Assembly: GCF_030954495.1 (NCBI RefSeq)
Contig: NZ_JAVHUW010000043.1
Coordinates: 62,001 to 126,000 of the forward strand
DNA from: Candidatus Desulfosporosinus nitrosoreducens
GTDB lineage: Bacteria > Bacillota > Desulfitobacteriia > Desulfitobacteriales > Desulfitobacteriaceae
DNA: 64,000 bases
Reading direction: 5' to 3'
Shown in pieces: positions 49,315-58,977 of the stretch (position 1 is the first letter of the stretch; every line of letters begins with the position of its first letter). The position numbers and the translations under genes were made by a program. Below the pieces are notes generated by a model. That model saw nothing but the letters and a program-made list of their open reading frames with translations. It was not told the DNA's origin and searched no databases.

Positions 49315-49598
49315 TGGTAAGAGAAAGACACTTTGCCTTTTAGCTTATCAAGATTATAGATCTTTACATCTAATGTTTCCAGCACAAATGGTGAATGCGT
49401 AGAAATAATAAACTGACATCCTAAAAGCCTTGACATTTCATTTATCTTCTCAGCTAACAAAGTTTGATTTGCTGGCGACAAGGATATCTCCGGTTCATCC
49501 AACAAATAAAGTGCATCAGATTCAATATAATCATCCAACATTTGCAAGGTAGTTTCTCCATTCGAATACTTTTCCTGTGCAAATTTTACCGAAGCTTT
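49311..49598 (-). pseudogene. AAA ATPase (RecF/SMC-like) C-terminal fragment
   Basis: About 95 codons read KFAQEKYSNGETTLQMLDDY, then DALYLLDEPEISLSPANQTL, then LGCQFIISTHSPFVLETLDV. They include the signature, Walker B (LYLLDEPE) and H-loop (STHSPF) of predicted AAA ATPases linked to phage defence and OLD-like proteins. The Walker A half is missing and a stop cuts the frame at 49599. It runs straight into the tRNA relic. From 49603 to 49944 I see nothing assignable. Confidence 0.7.
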
Positions 49599-49944
49599 TT
49601 AATTGTTCTATTTGTTCCTTATTCATCCCTCGCCTAATGTGTTCATATATGTACCTATCACCTAGAATCTGTTCCTGTTGTATTTTTTTATTTCATATTA
49701 GAACTGCACAGTGAAAAGTTCTTGTCGAAAAACAACCCAATCAGGCGATCTTATGATATCCTTAAGATTTCTACACCAGAAAGGAGAGAAGATCGCTGAA
49801 AGGGTTACCTTGTTAGTTTTGATCCGAAGAAGAAATTGAGTTAATTTTTACAGATGATTTAATGAACGCCCCAAATCATCTGCATACCCTTGAAAAGCAA
49901 TTGCACGCTCCGTTTTATAATTTTAAACCTCTCTTTTTAATTGC

Positions 49945-50883
49945 TTATGGAGTTTTAGATATTGACTGAATCATCCAAGGATCTTGACTAGATTCTTTAA
50001 CTACTGTAACAAATATTTGTTTGCTATTACTAAACCTTACACTATAAGTTTTAGAATCGAAAGTAGGGTGAACAAAAGCAATATTATCTGCCGATAATAC
50101 GGCGAGATCTGATCCTGTCTTTGCCACTGAATTAACCGGATCTATTGATTTGACCGTTATGTTCGTCAATTCTTGGAAATAAGCTTTCCAATACGACTTA
50201 GGATCAATATTATTTCCAATTGTCCGGCCCATTGGAGTTATCATTAACTCAGCTGATTCAATATTTCCGGTTATACCCTTATTATAAAATTCTTTAATTA
50301 CAGCCGGAGCATCTTTACCGACAAGGCTTTTTAGAGGTTCCTCGTCATCTACAATCCATTTTGCCTGATGTAGCCATAAAGCAAAATTTTTAAAGTCTGC
50401 AGGTATTTTTTCATCTAGTGGAAAGCCTGGCACATTATTTGGACCGCCATCGGCAATCCAAGCACCGTGTACCTTTGAATTATAAACAACAAGACATAGG
50501 TAACGGACAATCTTTAATTCATTTCCAGGTTTAGACACAGGGTAAGCCCATATCTCAACACTTTTCCCAACTAAATCTTTAAAAGGTAGCCCAATACTAG
50601 AACTTAATACTTCATTGAATTGCCAAATAGGCCCCACGCCAAGCGGATCTTTCCATATGCTCAGATTCAAATTAGCAGTTTGGATCGTGGGAGGTTTACT
50701 ATCAATTTCCCAGCCAAACTTTTTGCCTAAATCATTTGCCATATTCATCATTGCAATCAAATCTTGTTGTGTTGGCACTACTGCTGTTGTAACATCCTTA
50801 CTCTGGGCCTGAGAACAACCATTAATGACTATGAGGGGACAAAAAATCAATATTACAACTAAATACTTTATTCCGCCTTTCAC
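49945..50883 (-). CDS. Hypothetical lipoprotein
   Basis: A 312-residue exported lipoprotein. The signal peptide KYLVVILIFCPLIVINGCSQ has a lipobox ending at cysteine 23. The mature part is globular, with EIDSKPPTIQTANLNLSIWK, FKDLVGKSVEIWAYPV and a C-terminal region FSNSKQIFVTVVKESSQDPW followed by MIQSISKTP, resembling the SIMPL/DUF4829-like beta-helical domains of Firmicute lipoproteins. No firm family assignment. AGGAG precedes the start. Confidence 0.75.
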   Translation of the reverse strand: MKGGIKYLVVILIFCPLIVINGCSQAQSKDVTTAVVPTQQDLIAMMNMANDLGKKFGWEIDSKPPTIQTANLNLSIWKDPLGVGPIWQFNEVLSSSIGLPFKDLVGKSVEIWAYPVSKPGNELKIVRYLCLVVYNSKVHGAWIADGGPNNVPGFPLDEKIPADFKNFALWLHQAKWIVDDEEPLKSLVGKDAPAVIKEFYNKGITGNIESAELMITPMGRTIGNNIDPKSYWKAYFQELTNITVKSIDPVNSVAKTGSDLAVLSADNIAFVHPTFDSKTYSVRFSNSKQIFVTVVKESSQDPWMIQSISKTP

Positions 50884-51353
50884 TTAGTAATGCTCCTTTC
50901 TAAATTCAAATCGTTGAAAACCACCTCCGTGAAGTTTTAATAAATACCACCTTTCCCCAAACTTAATTACAAACATTCAATGAGATATGGAGATAAAAGT
51001 AGGTCGATGCTACAGGGATAAAAACTCAATTAATAAAATCACCTCCCTTTCTTCTTAACTCCCTTAACAGATATCCCCAGTAGGTGTAATATTAAATTAC
51101 CTACGATTTACATAGTACGGACGCCTCCCGATCAATTACTACTTGCAGGTAATTGTTAATCTGAGGGTGAGATTATTTAAATGGCTAAAGCCATCCAAGT
51201 ACAAAATTGATTAATTCAGAGACAAGACCTATATTCTCTCTAATTATATCTTGAGTGGTATGATGGTATTACCGTTAAGTCCATTAATTTTTCATACCAT
51301 TATGACTATATTGGCAGCCATGCCTTTCCTCGAAATAGTCACTTAAAACTTAG

Positions 51354-51449
51354 GATGAAGAATTGAGACGACTTAAGAACGAAATCGCGGATCTCGGAGA
51401 GGTAACCCAAATTCTTAAAGAGTCTGTAGTGACTATGAATAGATTATAA
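51354..51449 (+). pseudogene. IS3-family OrfA C-terminal remnant
   Basis: The frame DEELRRLKNEIADLGEVTQI, then LKESVVTMNRL and a stop matches the leucine-zipper end of IS3 OrfA proteins (EEELRRLRKELADVKMERDILKKAV). Only 31 codons remain. Elsewhere in 50884-51497 there is no gene that I can support. Confidence 0.6.
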
Positions 51450-51480
51450 TTTAAAGCAAAAAATCTTACCACGTACTAAA

Positions 51481-51510
51481 TAATTCTCTGTACCTTAGTG
51501 CAGAGAATTA
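51481..51510. terminator. Perfect 10-bp hairpin
   Basis: TAATTCTCTG (51481-51490) pairs with CAGAGAATTA (51501-51510), just before the Xre remnant. It has no T-tract and may be an IS end or a promoter-proximal operator. Confidence 0.4.
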
Positions 51511-51848
51511 TTAGAGCTATTTTACAACTTACTTTGCATATACTTATACTTCAATATATGTTATTGGAATTATTTGTACTTGAGGTCCGATACGACCATT
51601 CAAAAAATTCTCGGATTGATTTAGGGCACAGCCCCAGCTATATTCACAGTATAGTATCCGGAAAAGCGCTACCCTCCATGGCGGAATTTCTATACATCTG
51701 CGAATACTTCCAAATCTCCCCCAAAGACTTTTTTGATGATGGCACAAGCAACCCAGCACTAATACAGGCCTTGGTCAATGACCTAAAAACCTTAACGGAA
51801 AATCAGATTGTAACCATCCACGAAATTATCAAAGGCCTAAAAAAATGA
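51498..51848 (+). pseudogene. Xre-type regulator with decayed N-terminus
   Basis: From about residue 40 the frame reads DLGHSPSYIHSIVSGKALPS, MAEFLYICEYFQISPKDFFD, then ALVNDLKTLTENQIVTIHEI: the second half of a Cro/C1 HTH and a short C-terminal helix. The first 40 residues do not resemble the first HTH helices, and no ribosome binding site precedes the start. The gene is probably inactive. Its stop lies within the hairpin repeat at 51842. Confidence 0.65.
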
Positions 51849-51880
51849 AGCGAGTGAGCGAAAGTCACTTGCTTCATTTT
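51842..51880. repeat. Hairpin repeat, copy 2
   Basis: Nearly identical to 14473-14511 (one loop base differs). Here the TGA of the Xre-type frame is the TGA of AAAATGAAGC. The T-rich 3' side (CATTTTCTTT) suits a terminator for that gene. Confidence 0.7.
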
Positions 51881-51907
51881 CTTTGTATTAGCAAAAAACG
51901 TTAATAT

Positions 51908-54070
51908 CTACAACCCAGATTCTCTAAATTTATGTTCCATATACGCCGTCACTCTATGAAAAGGCTTCTTGAGAACGGCCAAAAACAAAAACACCCCGGT
52001 AAAAAGCAGCAGAACGCTAGAATATTTAATAACATTACTCCCCAGCGGACCCGCAATAGCCTCTCGAAATCCCCCCATAGCGTAGGTAAACGGCCACAGG
52101 GGCTGCAGGATGCCAAAGATTCTGGGGTTTGTCTGAATCGGATAAATTCCACCCGAGCCTGCGATTTGAAAAACCATGATCACCACGACAACCGCTTTGC
52201 CCACGTTGCCAAAGATAGACACTAAAGTAAAGATAATGGTGGTAAAGCATAGGGCCGAAAGGATGGCAAATCCCAGCATTAAAAGCATATCGGCAGGCTT
52301 AACACCTAAGATAAACTTATTGCCTAAAGTTACAATGACCGCTTGCATGATGGAAACCGCCAGAAACAGCAGCATTTTGCCATAATGCGCCTGCATCATG
52401 GTCGGCTTTGGCTTCCCAACCTCCTCTGAAGCATTATGTTCCACGCTCAGCAGGGAGGATAGCAGCAATCCTCCCACCCAAATTGCCAAAACAGTATAAA
52501 AGGGAGTTAAACCTACGCCGAAGATCCCCATATTGTAAATATCGATTTCTTGGACATTGATGGGTGAAGAGAGAAAATCCGACACTGTACCCGGATTCAG
52601 TTGCATAAGATTAATGATCTCAGCCAGGTTTTTTTCATTTAAATCCTGCATAGTGCCGCTTAATTGATTTAATTCGCTTTGCAGAGCGGATAACTTATTG
52701 GCTAAATCATTCGCTTCGCTGACGGACAGCTCACTGCCGGCGATGCCATAATTGGTCAATGCATTCAACTGGGGAATAATCACTCTCGTCGAGGCCAGAA
52801 CAGCGTCGGAATTATCCATGCTTCCGCTTAGATTATCGGCCAAATTATTTAAAGCATCCGAACTAAGGGAGTAAAAATTACTAAAAACCTGGCTGAGATC
52901 ACCGGAAACTTGATTGTTCAGCTCGGAAATTTGGTCGATGGCCGAATCTATAGCTTCTTCCGAAGCTCCGTTATCCAGCAAGGTTTTTAACGCATTGACC
53001 TTGGTCTCTTCAGCCGTGATCAGCCCTTGGAGATCATTAAGCAGGCTTATAAGCTGGGTGAAGGCTTGATTGGGATAACTCTGATTAAGCAGTTCCAAGC
53101 TCTTAATCTCGGCACCGACGAGATCAGAAGCGCTACTTAAAGGGGCGGATATCTGATTGATGATGCCGGCGAAATCACCGCTATTGGCAGCCGCGTTCAG
53201 CGACTTCAGCGTTGACAGCAGGGTTTGGGATTGCTGATTAATGGTTTGCAGCTGAATCAGGTCATTATTGAGATTTGTTTCTATGCTGTTGATTCCCTGC
53301 TTCGTTGCCAGAATCAGAGATTTGTTGGCTTCCACGGCATTCTGCAAGCCGGTTATCTGCTCGTTGAGTTTGGGCAGGGTGTTTTTGACACTGTTTAAAT
53401 AACTTTGCAAAGCTGCGGCATTGGAGTTAGCCTTGGTGATAAATCCCTGGATCTGCGCGATATCATCACTTGCCTGGGTCACCGTATCTCTTAATTGAAG
53501 AATTTTGGCCTTGTCTGTTTGCAGGGTGCCGCCCACCGGGTTTAAAGTTTTTAAAACCTCCTTCGTAACCTCAGCCACAAAGTTACTCTTCACTTTGTCG
53601 GCCAATTCCAAGGTTGCCGCGTTGGTTATTTTGGAAGCTATGGCATTCAGCTTTTCGTTGACCCGGTAGACAATATCCGGTTTATTGGGATTCTCCGTCG
53701 TCAAACTGACAATATTTCGGGAAAAGTCATTCGGGATCTCAATTAGGGCATAGTATTTTCCTTCGTTCAAACCATAGTTTCCCTGCCAGGAATCGCTGAA
53801 GATCCAATCAATGTCTTTATTTTGCTCTAATTCCTGGACAATTTGCTTGCCGACATTAATTTGCCGGCCATTGTAAGCTGCTCCCTCGTCATTATTAACC
53901 ACGACAATGGGGAGATTGCCGGTATGAGCGTAGGGATTCCAGCTTGCTTTGATATTTATCCATGCGTATAGGGAGGGCAAAATACATAGCCCGATGACTA
54001 TTAAAAGAGCCGCCTTGCTCTTGGCGATACTTTTTAGATCCTGGAGAAAGACTCCTAAAACCTGCTTCAT
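51908..54070 (-). CDS. YhgE/Pip-type membrane protein (ABC-2-like), paralogue 1
   Basis: A 720-residue protein of the YhgE/phage-infection-protein family. One helix lies near residue 20 (AALLIVIGLCILPSLYAWIN), followed by NIKASWNPYAHTGNLPIVVV and NNDEGAAYNGRQINVG, the family signature. A 350-residue extracellular helical/coiled-coil region follows, then five C-terminal helices of ABC-2 type (VVVVIMVFQIAGSGGIYPIQ). It lies 46 bp after its paralogue on the same strand. Relatives act in phage adsorption, or export of lipids or lipoproteins; the role here is unknown. Confidence 0.93.
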   Translation of the reverse strand: MKQVLGVFLQDLKSIAKSKAALLIVIGLCILPSLYAWINIKASWNPYAHTGNLPIVVVNNDEGAAYNGRQINVGKQIVQELEQNKDIDWIFSDSWQGNYGLNEGKYYALIEIPNDFSRNIVSLTTENPNKPDIVYRVNEKLNAIASKITNAATLELADKVKSNFVAEVTKEVLKTLNPVGGTLQTDKAKILQLRDTVTQASDDIAQIQGFITKANSNAAALQSYLNSVKNTLPKLNEQITGLQNAVEANKSLILATKQGINSIETNLNNDLIQLQTINQQSQTLLSTLKSLNAAANSGDFAGIINQISAPLSSASDLVGAEIKSLELLNQSYPNQAFTQLISLLNDLQGLITAEETKVNALKTLLDNGASEEAIDSAIDQISELNNQVSGDLSQVFSNFYSLSSDALNNLADNLSGSMDNSDAVLASTRVIIPQLNALTNYGIAGSELSVSEANDLANKLSALQSELNQLSGTMQDLNEKNLAEIINLMQLNPGTVSDFLSSPINVQEIDIYNMGIFGVGLTPFYTVLAIWVGGLLLSSLLSVEHNASEEVGKPKPTMMQAHYGKMLLFLAVSIMQAVIVTLGNKFILGVKPADMLLMLGFAILSALCFTTIIFTLVSIFGNVGKAVVVVIMVFQIAGSGGIYPIQTNPRIFGILQPLWPFTYAMGGFREAIAGPLGSNVIKYSSVLLLFTGVFLFLAVLKKPFHRVTAYMEHKFRESGL

Positions 54071-54116
54071 GACCCTCTCCTTGTAATCCTAGCACAGTAA
54101 TCTCATAAAGAGTTGC

Positions 54117-56270
54117 TTATTCTCCGAGTCCCGATAGCTCGAAATTGGTTTCGAACCTATGCACGCGCTCATAGAGGGGTTTTTTCAGGAAATAGCCGGC
54201 TAAGACAAACACTGCCGCCAAGAACAACAGCATACTAAAGTCTAAGAGAACTTTGCTGATCAGCGGTCCGGCAATGGCCTCCCGCATAGCGGAAATAGCA
54301 TAAGTAAAGGGAAAGGTTGGCTGCAGTAGGCGCAAAATCAGGGGATCAACTTCTATAGGATAAGTTCCGCCGCTTCCCGCCAGCTGCATGATCATGTAAA
54401 TGATGGCCAGGGCCTTGCCGAAATTGCCTAAGAGGGAAACCAAGGTATAGGTAATAACAGCGAAAGTTAAAGAGGAAAGCAAAGCGGCGGCAAACAGCAA
54501 GGGGGTATTCACAGCATAAACCCCCAGCAGCAATTTATCCCCCAGCACAACAATCAGTCCCTGGATCAGCGCCAGGGTGATAAAGGTTAACATCTTGCCG
54601 AAATGTCTCTCGCGCAGGGTATAGTTTGCGCTGCCCTTAAACCCGGGCACCTCCGTCTTGAGCAGGGATGTCAGAATAAGGGTTCCCACCCAAAGGGCCA
54701 GCACGGAATAAACCGGAGCCATGGCCGAGCCGTAGTTGGGAACCACGTATATGGGCTCCTCAAGCAAATTAAAGGGTGAGGACATGTAACTCCCCATCAA
54801 TTCAGGATTGCTCTGGAGTACGGTGATAATTTGCGCCAGGTCATTATTGCTGATCATCTGAAGCTGAGCGCTCAGCCTGGCGATAATGTCCTTATATTCC
54901 AACAGCCGGTTCCTTAAATCGCCGGACACCTGGGCTGACAGCCGGCTGCCTGCCAGCGCGGTGGACATCAAACCGGAGATTTGATTTTGCAGGCCCTGGG
55001 ACGCGGAAATGAGATCCGCCCCATCCTTGATGGCTGTGCTTAAACTGTTGCCAATCCCGTTCAAACTATTTCTGGCGCTGCTGTTATAGAGCTTTGCGGC
55101 ATTGACAATCTGCAGGTTCAGATTGGCCGCGGCATTGTTGATCTGCTCCAAGAGAGTCTGGTTAACCGTCTGCGCGCTGTCCAGCTGCTTTTGCAAAGCA
55201 GCGATTTTACTCACTTCATCCGCCAGAGAACTTTGTATGCTTTGCAACGACGCTATCAGCTTGGCAACCTGGGCGTTAGGCCAGGAATTGTTCAACTGCT
55301 GCAAGTATTTAATATTGATGCCGAGCTGGTCGTTAAGAGCGTTAAGGATCATTTTGACCTGATCCAGATTGGAATTGACTTGGGCAGCCGGAGTGAGTGA
55401 GGAATTTATGGCGCTTAATAAAGCTTGAACTCTTAGGACTGAGGCTTGGGCAGTATTTAAATTGGTCCCGATGTTCGTCAAGGACTGGTTGAGGGTTTGC
55501 TGTGTCGTCTTCAGCAGATCGCCGGTATTTTCATTGACCTGGCCGGCGGTGCTTAACTGATTTTCCACACCCGGCATGGTGGCCTGCAATTCCAGGAGCA
55601 AGGAGCTTAAGTTCGCGGACCGGCCGTTGATATCTTGCAGGACGCTGAGAATCAGATCCATAGCGCGATTGACCTGGATGATCTCGTCTTTCCAGGCCAG
55701 GAGTTTGTCCTTATTCGCCGCGGCATTCTGACCGACTTTATTAAACTCCACAAAGAGGGTTTCATTGACTGCGGCGATAAAACTGGAGGCGATCTGGTCC
55801 ACCAGGGAATTTTTAGCCGTCTCTGTAATTTTCGTGGCCACAGGATTGTCCTTGGTATCCACTTTGTAAATAATCTCCGGCTTCTTGGTGCTGTTGCTTA
55901 AGACACCGGCAAAACCCGCCGAAAAATCGCCGGGAATCACGATTACCGCAAAATAGGTACCGTCCACAACTCCCAAATCGGCTTCCCGCTCAGCGACAAA
56001 CTTCCAGCCAATCTGTTTGTTGGTTTTTAGCTTTTCTACAATCGAGTTGCCCATATTAATTGCTTTGCCGAGGTAAACTGTGCCTTGATCCTGATTGACC
56101 ACGGCCACCGGAATGGTGCTGGTGTTGCCGTAAGGGTCCCAGCAGGCAAAAATATTGATCCAGGCGTATAAAGAAGGCAGGAGGCACAGGCCGCCAATAA
56201 TAAGGAGGGCAACCGGGTTTCTGCCGATGCTTTTCAGATCTCTTTGATAAATAGCGATAACATTTTTCAA
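54117..56270 (-). CDS. YhgE/Pip-type membrane protein (ABC-2-like), paralogue 2
   Basis: A 717-residue paralogue of the next gene, with the same layout: FACWDPYGNTSTIPVAVVNQ and DQGTVYLGKAINMG at the N-terminus, a long helical ectodomain and AIIYMIMQLAGSGGTYPIEV among the final helices. The two are clearly diverged, so the duplication is old. Together they could form a heterodimeric transporter-like complex, as suggested by the shared operon. Confidence 0.93.
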   Translation of the reverse strand: MKNVIAIYQRDLKSIGRNPVALLIIGGLCLLPSLYAWINIFACWDPYGNTSTIPVAVVNQDQGTVYLGKAINMGNSIVEKLKTNKQIGWKFVAEREADLGVVDGTYFAVIVIPGDFSAGFAGVLSNSTKKPEIIYKVDTKDNPVATKITETAKNSLVDQIASSFIAAVNETLFVEFNKVGQNAAANKDKLLAWKDEIIQVNRAMDLILSVLQDINGRSANLSSLLLELQATMPGVENQLSTAGQVNENTGDLLKTTQQTLNQSLTNIGTNLNTAQASVLRVQALLSAINSSLTPAAQVNSNLDQVKMILNALNDQLGINIKYLQQLNNSWPNAQVAKLIASLQSIQSSLADEVSKIAALQKQLDSAQTVNQTLLEQINNAAANLNLQIVNAAKLYNSSARNSLNGIGNSLSTAIKDGADLISASQGLQNQISGLMSTALAGSRLSAQVSGDLRNRLLEYKDIIARLSAQLQMISNNDLAQIITVLQSNPELMGSYMSSPFNLLEEPIYVVPNYGSAMAPVYSVLALWVGTLILTSLLKTEVPGFKGSANYTLRERHFGKMLTFITLALIQGLIVVLGDKLLLGVYAVNTPLLFAAALLSSLTFAVITYTLVSLLGNFGKALAIIYMIMQLAGSGGTYPIEVDPLILRLLQPTFPFTYAISAMREAIAGPLISKVLLDFSMLLFLAAVFVLAGYFLKKPLYERVHRFETNFELSGLGE

Positions 56271-56465
56271 GGTTCCTGCTCCTATTTAGCTCTCTTCACC
56301 CCGGCCTAAAAATATCAGCCGCGTTTAATTCACGGCCTTATCCCAATATGGCCCGGAATATGACCTGAAATATATCTTCATTACGCTGCGGGGAATAACA
56401 ATCAGCTGGTTCCAAAGAATAATTCCCGCTCAACAACTCCCGGGCTGCGCTTTTTCCTCCGGAGC

Positions 56466-57596
56466 TCAGGGTTTGAGAATAACTTTAATGCAGTCATCCA
56501 GTCTCTGGTCAAACAATTCATAAGCTTTCTTTCCCTCGCTCAGCGACAGGGTGTGGGTAATAATATCCGTCGCGTCAATCTCTTTAGTTTTTATTAAAGG
56601 CAAAATCCGGTCGATATAGGAGTGGGCGGGGCACTGCCCCATTTTTAAGGTGATATTGCGGGAAAAGAAGTCTCCGAAGGGGAAATTGTTGTATCTCGCG
56701 CCATAAACGCCGACGACGGATACCGTACCGCCTTTGCGGACCGCCTGGGAAGCAATCTCGATGGCCGACTTGGAACCTCCCTGAATTTTGAGGAGGGTTT
56801 CCAGGGTTTCCACCGCGGACATTTCCCCGTCCATCCCGACACAATCGATCACAACATCGGCGCCGCCCCGGGTTATTTCTTTAATATATTCGCCGGTATT
56901 ATCATAATCGTCAAAGTTCAAGACCTCGACCTGATTGAACTTCTTGGCGTGTCTCAGCCTGTAGTTAATCTTGTCGACGGCGATCACTCTGCCCGCCCCC
57001 ATGTAGGCGGCCCATTTCTGAGCCAGCAGCCCCACAGGCCCGCAGCCCAGAACCACGACAGTATCGCCCTTTTTAACCCCGCCGTTTTCCGCTCCCCAAT
57101 AAGAGGTTGGCAAAATATCCGTCAGAAAGAGCAGCTCTTCGTCGCTAAGGTCTGCGGGAACCTTTCTCGGACCTACGTTGGCGTAGGGGACGCGCAGATA
57201 CTCGGCCTGGCCGCCGTCATAGCCGCCCATCAATTCGCTGTAGCCAAAGATGCCGCCTATTTCTCCATGCTCATTGGAATTATCGCACTGGCTCCAGAGT
57301 TCGTGTTCGCAATACCAGCAGTGTCCGCAAGCCACGGGGAAAGGGACAACCACCCGGTCCCCTTTCTTCAGGCCGGACACATCTTTGCCCAGCTCCTCTA
57401 CAACCCCCATGGCTTCGTGGCCGATAATAAACCCCTTGGGCATCTTGGGAATCCGCCCGCGAAGGAGGTGCAGATCCGAGCCGCAAATGGTGGTTGAAGT
57501 AACTTTAAGGATGACGTCATCGCTTTTTTCAATTCGGGGGTCGGGGACATTCCTGACCTCGACGTTGTTGACACCTTGAAATGTGATCGCTTTCAT
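56466..57596 (-). CDS. Zinc-dependent alcohol dehydrogenase
   Basis: A 376-residue medium-chain dehydrogenase. Catalytic zinc ligands are in TTICGSDLHLLRGRIP and GHEAMGVVEELGKDV; the structural zinc lobe is modified (CGHCWYCEHELWSQCDNSNE keeps four cysteines). The cofactor motif is VVVLGCGPVGLLAQKWAAYM. It resembles the formaldehyde/threonine dehydrogenase-like group annotated in many Firmicutes. ATG at 57596 has AAGGAAC/GAGG upstream. It stands alone after the YhgE pair, and the substrate is unknown. Confidence 0.93.
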   Translation of the reverse strand: MKAITFQGVNNVEVRNVPDPRIEKSDDVILKVTSTTICGSDLHLLRGRIPKMPKGFIIGHEAMGVVEELGKDVSGLKKGDRVVVPFPVACGHCWYCEHELWSQCDNSNEHGEIGGIFGYSELMGGYDGGQAEYLRVPYANVGPRKVPADLSDEELLFLTDILPTSYWGAENGGVKKGDTVVVLGCGPVGLLAQKWAAYMGAGRVIAVDKINYRLRHAKKFNQVEVLNFDDYDNTGEYIKEITRGGADVVIDCVGMDGEMSAVETLETLLKIQGGSKSAIEIASQAVRKGGTVSVVGVYGARYNNFPFGDFFSRNITLKMGQCPAHSYIDRILPLIKTKEIDATDIITHTLSLSEGKKAYELFDQRLDDCIKVILKP

Positions 57597-57780
57597 TGCC
57601 TCAGTTCCTTTATTTCTACCTATTCCTGAGGGTATTTTCCCTCCTTTTGGCGAATTCATGCCTGGCTGCTTTAGCAAAATAAAAAAACGTCCCCTCTGCG
57701 GGCACGCGCGCTTACGGATTTTACCCTGTAACCGACGAAAATAATTGCCTTCAGATTGTAAAAAGCTACTGGTTTATCCG

Positions 57781-57817
57781 AAAAAGCAAAGTGCCAAAAA
57801 TGCACACTGCTTTTTTT
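57781..57817. terminator. Hairpin upstream of the alcohol dehydrogenase
   Basis: AAAAAGCAAAGTGC pairs with GCACACTGCTTTTTTT with small bulges. It can stop transcription in either direction and isolates the alcohol dehydrogenase from the dms operon. The stretch 57597-58073 contains this and the dms terminator only. Confidence 0.5.
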
Positions 57818-57920
57818 ATCTGCTGCTTTTTCCATCTACTTCTTTTTCCAGAAAAACATTTTTGATATGTCGGGAGATAAGGCTCCTGGCTGTTTTTGGG
57901 GCCCTCCCGGACACAAAAAA

Positions 57921-57965
57921 GGGCGTGCCGCCTATGTTTTCGAATTAACCTGTGGCGGCACGCCC
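57921..57965 (-). terminator. Terminator of the dmsABC operon
   Basis: GGGCGTGCCGCC (57921-57932) pairs with GGCGGCACGCCC (57954-57965). On the minus strand it is followed by TTTTTTGTG, 110 bp after the dmsC stop. Confidence 0.85.
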
Positions 57966-58073
57966 CGGAGTTTTGTTCCGAGAGATTTCTTTCAGTCTTC
58001 TAATCTGCTTTGTGATCTCACTGACCGGACATAAATCTACTTTATGACCGCCCTGACGGCCATGGGTCTTTGT

Positions 58074-58943
58074 CTAAGACAGTCCGACCGTTATGGATAC
58101 GGCCGAACCGTAAAAGGCATAGCGGCCGAGAAACTCTCCCAGTAGAAGCAAGACAAAGACGAGGTAAAGCCAGTTCGCAGGCAGCGAACTTTTAGCTTTG
58201 CGGTAAAAGGCCAAAAGGAGCAAGGCTGCGCCCGCGCAGGAAAGAAGCCAACGTAGGATGAGCAGAGGGATATATCCTGTCAGGAGAGCGGCTGAAGATG
58301 AGCCGGCGGCTCCGGCTTGCCCCAGGCCGCTGACAAAGACAGGGAAATAAAGCAAAGGCAGGAGCACGCCTAAAAGTCCCAAAAGGGCGGTTTTTTGCAG
58401 CGCGGGCAAGCATTTGGAGGAATTCTCCTGATTGATTTTGCCGACGACGCTCAATCCGGCGCCGGCGCTTCCTAAAGCTAAGGTTGCACCGTAGAAAGCG
58501 ATGAAGGTGTTGACGTTCGCCCAAGCGGGACGGATGGAATGATCATAAATGCTGGCCATGCTGAAGATGGCCGCTAAGCCGACAACGGCGGTCAGCCAGC
58601 CGAGCGCCTTCCCCGTCCCTACTTTGCGGTAAAAATAGCAATAGAGAAACCACAGGATAAAGAAACCGCCGGCCGTTAATATTTCACGGCTCAACCAGGA
58701 TGAACCTAAGTTCAGGATTGAGCGGTAGGCGCCTAAGGGTGTCCCCAAATGGAAAAGGGAAAGAATTAAAGCTAAAACCATGACGGGCCCGACCCAAAAA
58801 ATCCCGCGCTGGGTCACTTCATGGGCGAGTTGCGGGTTGTCGCGCTCTAAGAGCGTCCGCGTCAGCATGAGCAGAAAAAAGCTGCCGATCGCCAATTGGC
58901 TGACCAGGGTAAACATCATTAAAGGCCATTCTTCACTGAACAT
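58074..58943 (-). CDS. dmsC: DMSO reductase-type membrane anchor subunit
   Basis: A 289-residue integral membrane protein with eight predicted helices that anchors the molybdoenzyme and passes electrons from menaquinol. The N-terminus EEWPLMMFTLVSQLAIGSFF and RGIFWVGPVMVLALILSLFH, then LGTPLGAYRSILNLGSSWLS, are typical of DmsC. It is the third gene of a leftward dmsABC operon, 34 bp after dmsB. Confidence 0.93.
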   Translation of the reverse strand: MFSEEWPLMMFTLVSQLAIGSFFLLMLTRTLLERDNPQLAHEVTQRGIFWVGPVMVLALILSLFHLGTPLGAYRSILNLGSSWLSREILTAGGFFILWFLYCYFYRKVGTGKALGWLTAVVGLAAIFSMASIYDHSIRPAWANVNTFIAFYGATLALGSAGAGLSVVGKINQENSSKCLPALQKTALLGLLGVLLPLLYFPVFVSGLGQAGAAGSSSAALLTGYIPLLILRWLLSCAGAALLLLAFYRKAKSSLPANWLYLVFVLLLLGEFLGRYAFYGSAVSITVGLS

Positions 58944-58977
58944 TGAGTCTCTACCTCCTTCACAGTACTCTGCGTTG

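Noticed and set aside
49680..49930. Possible insertion-sequence left end
   Set aside because: I could not identify terminal repeats or transposase codons, so nothing is annotated there.
56949..57497. 182-codon frame on the + strand opposite the alcohol dehydrogenase
   Set aside because: Antisense shadow of a well-supported gene.
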